The translations under genes were made by a program, and so were the position numbers. Positions 42,122 through 50,675 of a stretch of 64,000 bases of DNA are shown one piece after another; the stretch's first letter is position 1, and every line of letters begins with the position of its first letter. The stretch covers positions 1 to 64,000 of the forward strand of contig NZ_LGYZ01000116.1 in the NCBI RefSeq assembly GCF_001310275.1. The letters are read 5' to 3'. Below the pieces are notes generated by a model. That model did not search any database. It saw only the letters and a program-made list of their open reading frames with translations, and was not told the origin of the DNA. Source of the stretch: Nocardia arizonensis (GTDB taxonomy: Bacteria > Actinomycetota > Actinomycetes > Mycobacteriales > Mycobacteriaceae).

Positions 42122-42150
42122 TTGTGAAGGGGTGCACAAGCGGTTACGGT
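42122..42150 (+). promoter_or_regulatory. Rex operator overlapping the rex-hemACD promoter
   Basis: TTGTGAA-GGGG-TGCACAA at 42122-42139 matches the Rex operator consensus TTGTGAANNNNTTCACAA with one mismatch. TTGTGA also serves as -35, followed after 17 bases by TACGGT at 42145-42150 as -10. Bound Rex would cover the -35 region. The mRNA would have a leader of about 150 bases. Confidence 0.75.
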
Positions 42151-42306
42151 GGTGGCACGCGACCCGCATGCCGAGGCTGCGGGAGCGCACTTGAAATCCG
42201 AACCTTCGACCATGGCACCGGACCGCGCGGCACATCGCGTCCCCCCGGGTCACAGGTCCAGCGACGAACCGGATGACGAGCAAATCCGGGACGAGGAGCC
42301 GACGAC

Positions 42307-43149
42307 GTGACAGAGCAGCATGAGACGCCCGATGGCGTCTCCGGCAGGGCTCTGCAAAAGGCGGTGTCCGGTAAGGATATTCCGCAGGCCACCGTCGCGA
42401 GACTGGCCACCTACCTCCGGGTGCTGACCATGCTGGCCGACGAAGGTGTGCTCATCGTATCGAGTGAGGAACTGGCTGTCGCGGCGGGTGTCAATTCGGC
42501 GAAGCTGCGCAAGGATCTGTCCTTCCTCGGCCCCAACGGCGTCCGGGGCGTCGGCTATGACGTGGTCAAGTTGCGCACCAGGATCGAGGACGTGCTCGGA
42601 CTGTCCGGGGGACATCGCGTGGTGCTCGTTGGGGCGGGCAATCTGGGCCGCGCCCTGGTCGGCTACGGCGGATTCAAGCGCCGTGGCTTCACCGTCGTCG
42701 GCATCTTCGACAACGACGAATCGGTGATCGGGCGCACCGTCGCCGGACTCTCGGTTCGCGATGTCCGGGTGCTGCACGAGGCGGTGCTCGCGCTGAAGCC
42801 GACCATCGCGGTCGTCACAGTGCCCGACGAGGCCGCCCAGGAGGTCTGCGATCGACTGGTCGCGGCCGGTGTGCAGTCGATACTGAGCTTCGCGCCGAGC
42901 GTGCTCATCGCGCCGCCGACGGTCGAGATCCGCCGGGTCGATCTCGCCGTGGAGATGCAGATGCTCTCCTTCGAACGCACCCGCAACGCGGAATCGGAGC
43001 CGCTGGCCGAGGTCGCCTCGGCCGTTTCGGGTCGGATCGCCCGCCGCGTTCCGAATCCGCCCCCTTCGCTCAAGCATTCGGCGGCGCATCAGACGACCGC
43101 GCATCAGGCAACGGAGCCAAGCAGCAAAGGTTCGGTGGTAACACCATGA
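42307..43149 (+). CDS. rex: redox-sensing transcriptional repressor Rex
   Basis: The 280-residue protein has an N-terminal winged helix (IPQATVARLATYLRVLTML, then SAKLRKDLSFLG, about residues 18-80) and a Rossmann domain with VVLVGAGNLGRALVGYGGF (about 98-116) that senses NADH/NAD+. The C-terminal tail is Ala/His/Thr-rich (HSAAHQTTAHQATE) and longer than in most Rex proteins. The GTG follows GAGGAG. The stop overlaps hemA (ATGA), making rex the first gene of a rex-hemACD operon, as known in Streptomyces; autoregulation is implied by the operator at 42122. Confidence 0.93.
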   Translation: MTEQHETPDGVSGRALQKAVSGKDIPQATVARLATYLRVLTMLADEGVLIVSSEELAVAAGVNSAKLRKDLSFLGPNGVRGVGYDVVKLRTRIEDVLGLSGGHRVVLVGAGNLGRALVGYGGFKRRGFTVVGIFDNDESVIGRTVAGLSVRDVRVLHEAVLALKPTIAVVTVPDEAAQEVCDRLVAAGVQSILSFAPSVLIAPPTVEIRRVDLAVEMQMLSFERTRNAESEPLAEVASAVSGRIARRVPNPPPSLKHSAAHQTTAHQATEPSSKGSVVTP

Positions 43150-44588
43150 GCGTTCTTCTCGTCGGGATCTCGCATCGAAGCGCGCCCGTCTCGATTCTGG
43201 AGAAGGTGGCGATCACCGACGCCGACCGGCCGAAGTTGATCGATCGGATGCTGGCCTCCAGTCACGTGTCGGAGGCCATGATCGTCTCGACCTGCAACCG
43301 GGTCGAGGTGTACGCGGTGGTCGACGCATTCCACGGCGGCCTCGCCGAGGTCGGTGAACTGCTCACCAGGCATTCCGGGCTGCCGCTGCCCGATCTGACC
43401 AAACACGCCTACGTCCGCTACAGCGAGGCGGCGGCCGAGCATCTGTTCGCGGTGGCCTCCGGGCTGGATTCGATGGTGGTCGGCGAGCAGCAGGTGCTCA
43501 GCCAGATTCGCGCCGCCTACGCCTCCGCCGACGCTCAGCAGGCGGTCGGGCGGACCTTGCACGAGTTGGCCCAGCACGCGCTGCGGGTCGGCAAGCGGGT
43601 GCACGCGGAGACCGGCATCGATCGGGCGGGCGCGTCGGTGGTGTCGGTGGCGCTGGACAAGGCCAAGTCGGTGCTCGGCGGGATCGCCGCGGAGCCGGAG
43701 GAGTCCGCGCTGGTCGGACGGACCGCGGTGGTCGTCGGCGCGGGCGCGATGGGCGGGCTGGCGGTCGCGCATCTCGGTCGCGCGGGCATCGGTCGCGTCA
43801 TCGTCGTCAACCGCACCATCGAGCGGGCCCGACGGCTCGCCGAGACCGCGGGCAACTACGGGGCGGAGTCCTCGGCGCTGGACCTGAGCGGGCTGACCGA
43901 GGCGATGGTCGCCGCGGATGTCGTGATCACCTGCACCGGCGCGGTCGGCGCGGTGGTGACCCTGGCCGATACCCACCGAGCGCTCGCCGATCGCGAGCGC
44001 GTCGACTTCGGCTCGCACGAGCGGCCGCTGGTCTTCTGCGACCTCGGTCTGCCGCGCGATGTCGAACACGCGGTGGCCGGACTACCCGGTGTCACGGTGA
44101 TCGATATCGAGACCCTGCAACATGATCCGGCCGCGGGCGCGGCGGCCGCGGATACCGCCGCGGCGCGCACCATCGTGGCCGACGAACTCGCCAGATACCT
44201 GGCGGGGCAGCGCATGGCGGAGGTCACCCCGACGGTGGCGGCGCTGCGTCAGCGCGCGGCCGAGGTCGTCGAAGCCGAACTGCTGCGGCTGGATTCGCGG
44301 CTGCCGAGTCTGGCCGACCCGGAGCGCGACGAGGTGGCGCGCACGGTGCGCCGGGTGGTCGACAAACTTCTGCACGCGCCGACGGTGCGGGTCAAGCAGT
44401 TGGCCTCGACGCCGGGCGGCGATTCCTACGCCGAGGCGCTGCGCGAACTGTTCGAGCTCAAACCCGGTGCGGCGCAAGCGGTTGCCGCCCCGATGGAGAT
44501 CAGCGCGATCGCCGGTGACCCGGCCGCCGCGCTGGCCGACGACTTCACCACCGGCCACACCACCCCGGAACAGGGGAATCCCCGATGA
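43146..44588 (+). CDS. hemA: glutamyl-tRNA reductase
   Basis: The 480-residue enzyme reduces Glu-tRNA to glutamate-1-semialdehyde, the first committed step of the C5 heme pathway. The catalytic Cys50 lies in VSTCNRVEVYAV; the NADPH domain has AVVVGAGAMGGLAVAHLGRA; the C-terminal helical dimerisation domain is complete (AEVVEAELLRLDSRLP). It is coupled to rex upstream and hemC downstream by 4-base overlaps. Confidence 0.96.
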   Translation: MSVLLVGISHRSAPVSILEKVAITDADRPKLIDRMLASSHVSEAMIVSTCNRVEVYAVVDAFHGGLAEVGELLTRHSGLPLPDLTKHAYVRYSEAAAEHLFAVASGLDSMVVGEQQVLSQIRAAYASADAQQAVGRTLHELAQHALRVGKRVHAETGIDRAGASVVSVALDKAKSVLGGIAAEPEESALVGRTAVVVGAGAMGGLAVAHLGRAGIGRVIVVNRTIERARRLAETAGNYGAESSALDLSGLTEAMVAADVVITCTGAVGAVVTLADTHRALADRERVDFGSHERPLVFCDLGLPRDVEHAVAGLPGVTVIDIETLQHDPAAGAAAADTAAARTIVADELARYLAGQRMAEVTPTVAALRQRAAEVVEAELLRLDSRLPSLADPERDEVARTVRRVVDKLLHAPTVRVKQLASTPGGDSYAEALRELFELKPGAAQAVAAPMEISAIAGDPAAALADDFTTGHTTPEQGNPR

Positions 44589-45610
44589 CGATCGCGCAGG
44601 AAGAGGGCAACGTGACAGGCGCACCGACTCGCCGCACCTGGCGAATCGGCACCCGCGGCAGTCTGCTGGCACGCACCCAGTCGGGCACCGTCCGCGACGC
44701 GCTGATCGCCGCTGGGCATGCGGCCGAACTGGTCATCGTGCAGACACCGGGCGATCAGTCGTCCGAGCCGGTCCAGCAGATCGGCGTCGGCGTGTTCACC
44801 TCGGCCCTGCGCGCGGAACTCGCGGCCGGAACGATCGATATCGCGGTGCACTCCTACAAGGATCTGCCGACCGCGCCCGACGACCGCTTCACCGTCGCGG
44901 CCGTGCCGCCGCGCGAGGATCCGCGCGACGCCCTGGTGGCGCGCGAGGGCATGGTCCTGGGCGAGTTGCCGGCCGGATCCCGGGTCGGCACCTCCGCGCC
45001 GCGCCGGGTCGCGCAGTTGCTCGCTCTCGGTCTGGGTCTGGAGATCGTGCCGTTACGCGGCAATCTCGACACCAGACTCGCCGCCGTGCGCGACGGTGAC
45101 CTGGACGCCGTGCTGGTCGCGCGGGCGGGCCTGGCCCGGATCGGCAGACTGGACGCGGTCACCGAGGCCATGGAACCGGTGCAGATGCTGCCCGCGCCCG
45201 CGCAGGGCGCGCTGGCCGTGGAGACCCGCGCCGGTGATGCGGAGCTGATCGATATTCTCGCTTCGCTCGACGATGCCGCGACGAGGGCATCGGTCACCGC
45301 CGAGCGTGTTCTGCTCGCCGAACTGGAGGCCGGATGTACGGCTCCGGTCGGTGCGCTGGCCGAGGTCGTCGAATCGCTCGACGACGACGGCAGGATCGTC
45401 GATGAGCTCTCGCTGCGCGGCTGCGCGGCCGCCGTCGACGGATCCGAGGTGCTGCGCGCCTCGGTGGTCGGTTCGCCGCGGGACGCGGCCGAACTCGGCC
45501 GGGCACTGGCCCGCGAACTGGTGGAACTCGGCGCCCGCGAGCTTCTCACCGAGGCGACCGCGCCCGCCACAGACTTCACCCATCCCAGCCCAATGGAGAA
45601 CAGCCGATGA
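44585..45610 (+). CDS. hemC: hydroxymethylbilane synthase (porphobilinogen deaminase)
   Basis: The 341-residue enzyme polymerises four porphobilinogens. WRIGTRGSLLARTQSG begins the domain near residue 19, with GTIDIAVHSYKDLPT, SAPRRVAQLL and VPLRGNLDTRL. Cys251 in ELEAGCTAPVGA carries the dipyrromethane cofactor. The first 15 residues are a short extension; a GTG at the VTGAPTRR position could also serve as start. The stop overlaps hemD. Confidence 0.95.
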   Translation: MTIAQEEGNVTGAPTRRTWRIGTRGSLLARTQSGTVRDALIAAGHAAELVIVQTPGDQSSEPVQQIGVGVFTSALRAELAAGTIDIAVHSYKDLPTAPDDRFTVAAVPPREDPRDALVAREGMVLGELPAGSRVGTSAPRRVAQLLALGLGLEIVPLRGNLDTRLAAVRDGDLDAVLVARAGLARIGRLDAVTEAMEPVQMLPAPAQGALAVETRAGDAELIDILASLDDAATRASVTAERVLLAELEAGCTAPVGALAEVVESLDDDGRIVDELSLRGCAAAVDGSEVLRASVVGSPRDAAELGRALARELVELGARELLTEATAPATDFTHPSPMENSR

Positions 45611-47172
45611 GCAGCCGAGCTACGAAGAAGCACCCAGGTCGGATCCTTTTCGTCGGGTCGGGTCCCGGTGACCCGGCGTTGCTCACCGTGCGGGCGCGCG
45701 AGGTGCTCGGACGTGCCACCCTGGCCTTCACCGACCCGGATGTGGACAAGGGTGTGCTCGCCTTGATCGGCACCGCGGTCGAGGAGAACGAGAACGGCAC
45801 CCGGCCGGTCGACGTGCGTCCCGCGCTCGGTGAACCGGCCGAGGTGGCCAAGACGCTGATCGCCGAGGCGCGCGCGGGGCACGACGTGGTCCGCGTTGTC
45901 GCCGGTGATCCGCTCACCACCGACGCGGTCATCAACGAGGTCAATACCGTGACCCGTTCGCACATGGTCTTCGAGGTGCTGCCCGGTCTGCCCGGCGGCT
46001 CCGCGGTGCCGAGTTACGCCGGGATCGCGCTCGGGTCCGGTCACACCGAGGCGGACGTCCGCGGCGAGGTGGACTGGGCCGCGCTCGCCGCCGCTCCCGG
46101 TCCGTTGGTGCTGCACGCCACCTCGGGACATCTGGCGGAGACCGCCAGCGCGCTCGTCGAACACGGTATGGCGCCGCAGACCCCGGTCGCGGTGACCGTG
46201 CGCGGCACCACCCGCCAGCAGCGCACCATCGAGGCCACCCTGGCCACGCTCAACAGCGCCGCGTCGGAGCTGGTCGGCCCGTTGGTGGTGACCATCGGCA
46301 AGGTGGTCGCGGCGCGGTCGAAGATGTCGTGGTGGGAGTCGCGCGCGCTGTACGGCTGGACCGTGCTGGTGCCGCGCACCAAGGATCAGGCCGCGGAGAT
46401 GAGCGAACGGCTCGTCACCCACGGCGCCATCCCCATGGAGGTGCCGACCATCGCCGTGGAGCCGCCGCGCAGTCCGGCGCAGATGGAGCGCGCGGTCAAG
46501 GGTCTGGTGGACGGCCGCTACCAATGGGTGGTGTTCACCTCGACCAACGCGGTCCGCGCGGTGTGGGAGAAGTTCGCCGAATTCGGTTTGGACGCACGCG
46601 CTTTCTCCGGTGTGAAGATCGCCTGCGTGGGCGAGGCCACGGCGGAGAGGGTGCGTTCCTTCGGCATAAATCCCGAGCTGGTGCCGAGTGGGGAGCAGTC
46701 CTCGGAGGGGCTGCTCGCCGACTTCCCGCCCTACGACGATGTTTTCGATCCGGTGAACCGGGTGCTGCTGCCGCGCGCCGATATCGCCACCGAGACGCTC
46801 GCCGAGGGGCTGCGCGATCGCGGCTGGGAAATCGATGACGTCACGGCCTACCGCACGGTGCGCGCCTCGCCGCCGCCCGCGGAGACCCGCGAGATGATCA
46901 AGACCGGCGGATTCGACGCGGTCCTGTTCACCTCGTCCTCCACGGTCCGCAATCTGGTCGGCATCGCGGGCAAGCCGCACGCGCGCACGATCGTGGCCTG
47001 CATCGGTCCGAAGACGGCGGAGACGGCCATCGAATTCGGTCTGCGCGTTGACGTGCAGCCGGAGGTGGCCCAGGTGGGCCCTCTGGTGGAGGCCCTGGCC
47101 GAACATGCCGCCCGCCTGCGCGCCGAGGGTCTGCTGCCGCCGCCGCGCAAGAAGAGCCGCCGCAGCCGCTGA
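45607..47172 (+). CDS. hemD: uroporphyrinogen-III synthase with N-terminal tetrapyrrole methylase-like domain
   Basis: The 521-residue fusion has a SUMT-like domain at about 10-235 (RILFVGSGPGDPALLTVRA, VRVVAGDPLTTDAVI, VTVRGTTRQQRTIEATL) and a HemD domain at about 250-505 (YGWTVLVPRTKDQAAEMSER, VVFTSTNAVRAVW, VLFTSSSTVRNLVG). It makes uroporphyrinogen III and may methylate it towards siroheme, although the first domain diverges from CobA. The C-terminus is basic (PPRKKSRRSR). It ends the rex-hemACD operon; a hairpin overlaps its stop codon. Confidence 0.93.
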   Translation: MSSRATKKHPGRILFVGSGPGDPALLTVRAREVLGRATLAFTDPDVDKGVLALIGTAVEENENGTRPVDVRPALGEPAEVAKTLIAEARAGHDVVRVVAGDPLTTDAVINEVNTVTRSHMVFEVLPGLPGGSAVPSYAGIALGSGHTEADVRGEVDWAALAAAPGPLVLHATSGHLAETASALVEHGMAPQTPVAVTVRGTTRQQRTIEATLATLNSAASELVGPLVVTIGKVVAARSKMSWWESRALYGWTVLVPRTKDQAAEMSERLVTHGAIPMEVPTIAVEPPRSPAQMERAVKGLVDGRYQWVVFTSTNAVRAVWEKFAEFGLDARAFSGVKIACVGEATAERVRSFGINPELVPSGEQSSEGLLADFPPYDDVFDPVNRVLLPRADIATETLAEGLRDRGWEIDDVTAYRTVRASPPPAETREMIKTGGFDAVLFTSSSTVRNLVGIAGKPHARTIVACIGPKTAETAIEFGLRVDVQPEVAQVGPLVEALAEHAARLRAEGLLPPPRKKSRRSR

Positions 47173-47187
47173 TCGGGTCAGCGGCTG
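47163..47187. terminator. bidirectional terminator between hemD and the small minus-strand gene
   Basis: CAGCCGCTGA at 47163-47172 pairs perfectly with TCAGCGGCTG at 47178-47187, a 10-bp stem with a 5-base loop. It includes the hemD TGA on one arm and the stop of the convergent gene on the other. Confidence 0.6.
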
Positions 47188-47462
47188 TAGCGCAGCAGGG
47201 TGCGCACGAGTCGGCAGGTGGCGTCCGATGGCGGGCGGATACCGACGAGATCGGCTGTCCTGCGGATCTTCTCGTTACTCGCCTGCTGCGGTAGGTAGGT
47301 GCCCGAGTCGAGCAGTGCGATGGTCAGTCGCATCGCCTTGAGCCTGCGGTTGTGGGTGATGTACCACTTGCGCGGCCGCCCGGCGGGCAGCGGCCGCTTC
47401 TCCAGCGGTATGTAGGGCTCGATGAGCTGGGATTTCCGGGTTGCGGTCGTGGGCACGAACAT
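47178..47462 (-). CDS. small basic hypothetical protein
   Basis: The 94-residue protein starts MFVPTTATRKSQLIEPYIPL behind GAGGGGAGG, a strong ribosome site 1-10 bases upstream. It is rich in Arg/Lys with KRPLPAGRPRKWYITHNRRL and a C-terminal VRTLLRYSR. It has no membrane segment and I do not recognise a family. It sits between convergent hemD and divergent hemB. The codon use looks coding, and the ribosome site raises confidence. Confidence 0.6.
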   Translation of the reverse strand: MFVPTTATRKSQLIEPYIPLEKRPLPAGRPRKWYITHNRRLKAMRLTIALLDSGTYLPQQASNEKIRRTADLVGIRPPSDATCRLVRTLLRYSR

Positions 47463-47659
47463 CCTCCCCTCGCGGTCGGGAACCGACCGCCCGCGGCCGG
47501 AAGCAGGCCGGGGACGTTGCCGATTCCCTTCGAACACTTCTTCGATTGTAGCGGGTGGCACCGACAGGAAACCGCTGGCCCGAATGGTTTTCGCGGTGCG
47601 GAGGATGGTCGGCGCGGGCGGGCGCGAGTCCGACACCTGGCAGGCGTATCGTGCGAGCC

Positions 47660-48637
47660 ATGACCGGAACAGACCGCCCACGGCGGTTGCGCCGTACTCC
47701 CGCACTACGCCGTCTCGTGGCCGAAACCACCGTGGAACCACGGCATTTGGTGCTGCCGATGTTCCTCGCCGACGGGCTGGACGGACCGCGTGAGATCGGG
47801 TCGATGCCCGGCGTCTTCCAGCATTCGATGGATTCACTGCGCAAGGCCGCGGTCGACGCGGTGGCCGCGGGGGTCGGCGGGTTGATGCTCTTCGGTGTGC
47901 CGAGCCCGGAGGACAAGGACGCGACCGGCAGTCAGGCCGGCGACCCCGAGGGCATTCTCAATCGCGGCCTGCGCGCGCTGGCCGAGGAGGTCGGCGACGC
48001 CACCGTGGTCATGGCCGACACCTGCTTGGACGAGTTCACCGATCACGGACACTGCGGCGTGCTCGCCGCCGACGGTTCGGTCGACAACGACGCGACGCTG
48101 CACCGCTATGTCGACATGGCGCTCGCCCAGGCCGAGGCGGGCGCGGATCTGCTCGGCACCAGCGGCATGATGGACGGTCAGGTCGGCGCGATCCGGCGCG
48201 GTCTGGACGCGGTGGGCCGCACCGACACCGGAATCCTCGCCTACGCCGCGAAATACGCCTCGGCCTTCTACGGACCCTTCCGCGAGGCCGTCGCGTCCAC
48301 GCTGGAGGGCGATCGCCGCACGTATCAGCAGGACCCGGCCAATCGCCGGGAATCCATGCGTGAACTCCAACTCGATCTCGCCGAAGGCGCCGATATCGTC
48401 ATGGTGAAGCCGGCCATGTCGTATCTGGACATTCTGCGCGAGGTCGCCGATCGCGCCACGGTGCCGGTGGCCGCTTATCAGATCTCCGGTGAGTACGCCA
48501 TGATCACCGCCGCCGCCGAACGCGGCTGGATCGATCGTCGCGCGGCGGTGCTGGAATCACTTACCGGAATCCGGCGGGCGGGCGCCGATATCGTGCTCAC
48601 CTACTGGGCGACAGAGGCAGCGCACTGGCTATCGTGA
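47660..48637 (+). CDS. hemB: delta-aminolevulinic acid dehydratase (porphobilinogen synthase)
   Basis: The 325-residue enzyme joins two 5-aminolevulinates. The Schiff-base lysines lie in AYAAKYASAFYGPFREA and DIVMVKPAMSYLD. The metal site reads TCLDEFTDHGHCGVL, with Asp where zinc-type enzymes have the second Cys. The ATG at 47660 is one base after the transcript start predicted from TATCGT at 47647-47652. It has its own promoter, apart from rex-hemACD. Its stop overlaps the next gene (GTGA). Confidence 0.95.
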   Translation: MTGTDRPRRLRRTPALRRLVAETTVEPRHLVLPMFLADGLDGPREIGSMPGVFQHSMDSLRKAAVDAVAAGVGGLMLFGVPSPEDKDATGSQAGDPEGILNRGLRALAEEVGDATVVMADTCLDEFTDHGHCGVLAADGSVDNDATLHRYVDMALAQAEAGADLLGTSGMMDGQVGAIRRGLDAVGRTDTGILAYAAKYASAFYGPFREAVASTLEGDRRTYQQDPANRRESMRELQLDLAEGADIVMVKPAMSYLDILREVADRATVPVAAYQISGEYAMITAAAERGWIDRRAAVLESLTGIRRAGADIVLTYWATEAAHWLS

Positions 48638-49167
48638 CGAATATGCAGTATTCGGTGCGTCTCGAGCCCGCGCCGCGCCCGCCCATGCCCGAAGATGTAC
48701 GGACCGCGCGTCAACTGTGGTGGGCCGTCGTCGCTTTCGGCATCGTGCAGTTGGCGGCGTCGATGGTGGTGGCGATGGGACGGCGCCGAGAATTCGCCGA
48801 GCAGATGCTCGACCAGATGCGCACGGCCGATCCGAACACCACCGCGACCCTGGCGAGCGTGGACCTGCTCGTGTTGGTGGCGTTCGGCTTCGTCGTGATA
48901 TTCGGAGTCGTGACCACCGCGCTCGGATTGTTGTTCATCCATTTCTTCGGGCGCGGCAAACTATGGGCACGCACGCTGCTGACCATTGTGGGGGTGTGGC
49001 TGGTGCTGATGGCGGCGGGTACCCTTTTCGCACTGGACGCTGTCACCGGAATCTCATCGCTGGTCGCGGGCGGTGCGGCGATTGTGCAGGGGGTCCTCGC
49101 GGGTGGCGCGGTATATCTGGGCCACCGCCCCGATTCGACCGCTTACTTCCTGATGAACCGTCGGTGA
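48634..49167 (+). CDS. integral membrane protein coupled to hemB (Rv0513-like position)
   Basis: The 177-residue protein has about four membrane segments (about 28-50, 75-105, 110-130, 135-155), with QLWWAVVAFGIVQLAASMVV, VLVAFGFVVIFGVVTTALGL and TLLTIVGVWLVLMAAGTLFA. The GTG overlaps the hemB stop, so it is co-translated with hemB. Mycobacteria carry a membrane protein (Rv0513) at the same place. The function is unknown. Confidence 0.8.
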   Translation: MTNMQYSVRLEPAPRPPMPEDVRTARQLWWAVVAFGIVQLAASMVVAMGRRREFAEQMLDQMRTADPNTTATLASVDLLVLVAFGFVVIFGVVTTALGLLFIHFFGRGKLWARTLLTIVGVWLVLMAAGTLFALDAVTGISSLVAGGAAIVQGVLAGGAVYLGHRPDSTAYFLMNRR

Positions 49168-49324
49168 ATGTCTGGCATACCAACCGCGGGGTTTGTGCTT
49201 CGGGCGGCGGCATGTATGGTGAGGGTTGTCACAGCGGACATGGGAACCGGAGGTCCTCGGTCACACGTTGCGTCGCCTCGGGCGACCGCGTGCGCCGTCG
49301 GACGCCGGGGGATCGGAGGCAACG

Positions 49325-49444
49325 ATGCGAGTGGTGATCCAACAGCCGCAGAGCATTCGGCGAGACGTATTCGTGCTGAGCCTCCTCGTTCTGTTCGGTC
49401 TGGTCACCGTCGCGGTGTTGCTGCTGCCCGGCGTGGTCGGCTGA
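49325..49444 (+). CDS. 39-residue single-pass membrane peptide
   Basis: MRVVIQQPQSIRRDVFVLSL followed by LVLFGLVTVAVLLLPGVVG has a short basic N-terminus and one membrane segment. GGAGG lies 4-8 bases before the ATG. It is plausible as a small membrane protein in the chain after hemB; a longer reading from 49226 lacks a ribosome site. No family is recognised. Confidence 0.5.
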   Translation: MRVVIQQPQSIRRDVFVLSLLVLFGLVTVAVLLLPGVVG

Positions 49445-49493
49445 TCGGCCCGCTCGACTCCCCTGGTGTCATCGTCGTGATCGGCACCGCGGC

Positions 49494-50009
49494 ATGACCG
49501 ACGTGCGCGATGACGCGGTTCTGTTCGCCGAACCGGGAGCCCGGTGGCGCACGGTCGCCTACGGGCCGGTGCTCTGCCTGGCCGTTCTCGTCGCCGAACT
49601 CGTCAGCGGCGGTCCAGTGCACTGGTTCGCGCTGATCTTCTGCGGCGCGTTGATCGCCGGATTCGTGTGGTTACAGGTGCTCGCCGGACGGCGGCACGTC
49701 AGCGTCGAACTCACCGGCACGGGTCTGCGCGAGGGCACCGAGACACTGCCGCTGAGCGGCATCGCCGAGATCATGCCCGAACGCGACGACGATTCCTGGG
49801 ACGATGATGACTGGGAGTCCGCGCGGGCGCTCGGCGAGTTGACCGGCGTGCCGCGCAGACGGACCGGAATCGGACTGCGACTGCGCGACGGCGGATACGT
49901 GCAGGCGTGGGCGCGCGACCATCGAGGATTGCGCGCGGCGCTCGGCCACGCCCTCGCCGCGCCCTCCGAACCAGCGGACCGACACGACGAGGACGGAGCG
50001 GAACGGTGA
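49494..50009 (+). CDS. membrane protein with two N-terminal segments
   Basis: The 171-residue protein has membrane segments at about 20-38 and 44-63 (AYGPVLCLAVLVAELVS, WFALIFCGALIAGFVWLQVL), then a soluble domain with VELTGTGLREGTETLPLSGI, an acidic DDDSWDDDDWE patch and GIGLRLRDGGYVQAWARDH. The soluble part resembles a small PH-like or DUF3093-like domain, but I am not sure. Its stop overlaps the next start (GTGA). Confidence 0.7.
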   Translation: MTDVRDDAVLFAEPGARWRTVAYGPVLCLAVLVAELVSGGPVHWFALIFCGALIAGFVWLQVLAGRRHVSVELTGTGLREGTETLPLSGIAEIMPERDDDSWDDDDWESARALGELTGVPRRRTGIGLRLRDGGYVQAWARDHRGLRAALGHALAAPSEPADRHDEDGAER

Positions 50010-50254
50010 GACAGCCAATCGCGGTCGCGCTCGGCGAAACGGTGATCGCGGCACTGTGTCTGGTCGGCGCGGCGACGAGTTGGGACAACGGCACGGTACC
50101 GACCGCGTTCGCTGCCAACGGTGAGCTGCCCGCGTTCGAGGCGACCCGCTATGTCGCGCCGTGGCTGGTGCTCTCGGTCTTTCTGGTCACCGTGGCCGGA
50201 CTGCTGCTCGTCGACGCGCTCGCGCGAGCCGCGCGGACCCGATCGCGCGTCTGA
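50006..50254 (+). CDS. small two-segment membrane protein
   Basis: The 82-residue protein starts VRQPIAVALGETVIAALCLV at a GTG overlapping the upstream stop. It has two membrane segments (about 6-23 and 52-72) with an outside loop WDNGTVPTAFAANGELPAFE between. The ribosome site GGACGGAG lies just upstream. The function is unknown; it is likely a partner of the preceding membrane protein. Confidence 0.65.
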   Translation: MRQPIAVALGETVIAALCLVGAATSWDNGTVPTAFAANGELPAFEATRYVAPWLVLSVFLVTVAGLLLVDALARAARTRSRV

Positions 50255-50301
50255 TCGCGCGAGACCTGTTTCGGAGCCCGGCGACCGGGAACGTCTTTCC
50301 C

Positions 50302-50514
50302 ATGACGGCGACGATCCGCGCGAAGACGATGGTTCTCGGGATTGTGGCAGGCGGACTCATGGGTGCGCCGTCCGCCGCCACGGCCCTTGCGGACCCGGCG
50401 GAGCCGGCCTCGGGTCGGCCCGCCGCGGTCGCGAATCCGCTGCCGGGACTGCTCGGCGTCGTGCCCTGTCTGATCACCACGGGGTCGGCGCTGTTCTGCA
50501 CGGGGATCACCTAG
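50302..50514 (+). CDS. small secreted dicysteine peptide A
   Basis: The 70-residue precursor starts MTATIRAKTMVLGIVAGGLM with a cleavage site near ATALA. The mature peptide of about 40 residues is Pro/Ala-rich and ends VPCLITTGSALFCTGIT, with two cysteines nine residues apart near the C-terminus. A related arrangement occurs at 50676. No family is recognised. Confidence 0.55.
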   Translation: MTATIRAKTMVLGIVAGGLMGAPSAATALADPAEPASGRPAAVANPLPGLLGVVPCLITTGSALFCTGIT

Positions 50515-50675
50515 CCGCGCAACGGGTTCGCGGTGCGATCGCCCGCCGGTAGCTCGTTCGGCGCGACAGCGGCGGCGGGGCGCGAGGCGTAACGGTCGCG
50601 TCGCATCCCGCGACGTTTCCGGTAGCGGTCGGTGTTCGACTGTGTCCCAATATGTTTCGAACAAGAGGTGTATCC

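Noticed and set aside
44854..47106. 750-codon minus-strand frame opposite hemC and hemD
   Set aside because: It is antisense to well-identified genes, with the Arg/His/Gly composition typical of shadows in GC-rich DNA.
50149..50664. Minus-strand frame across the small secreted peptide gene region
   Set aside because: It lacks a ribosome site and motifs; the plus-strand frames have signal peptides and ribosome sites.
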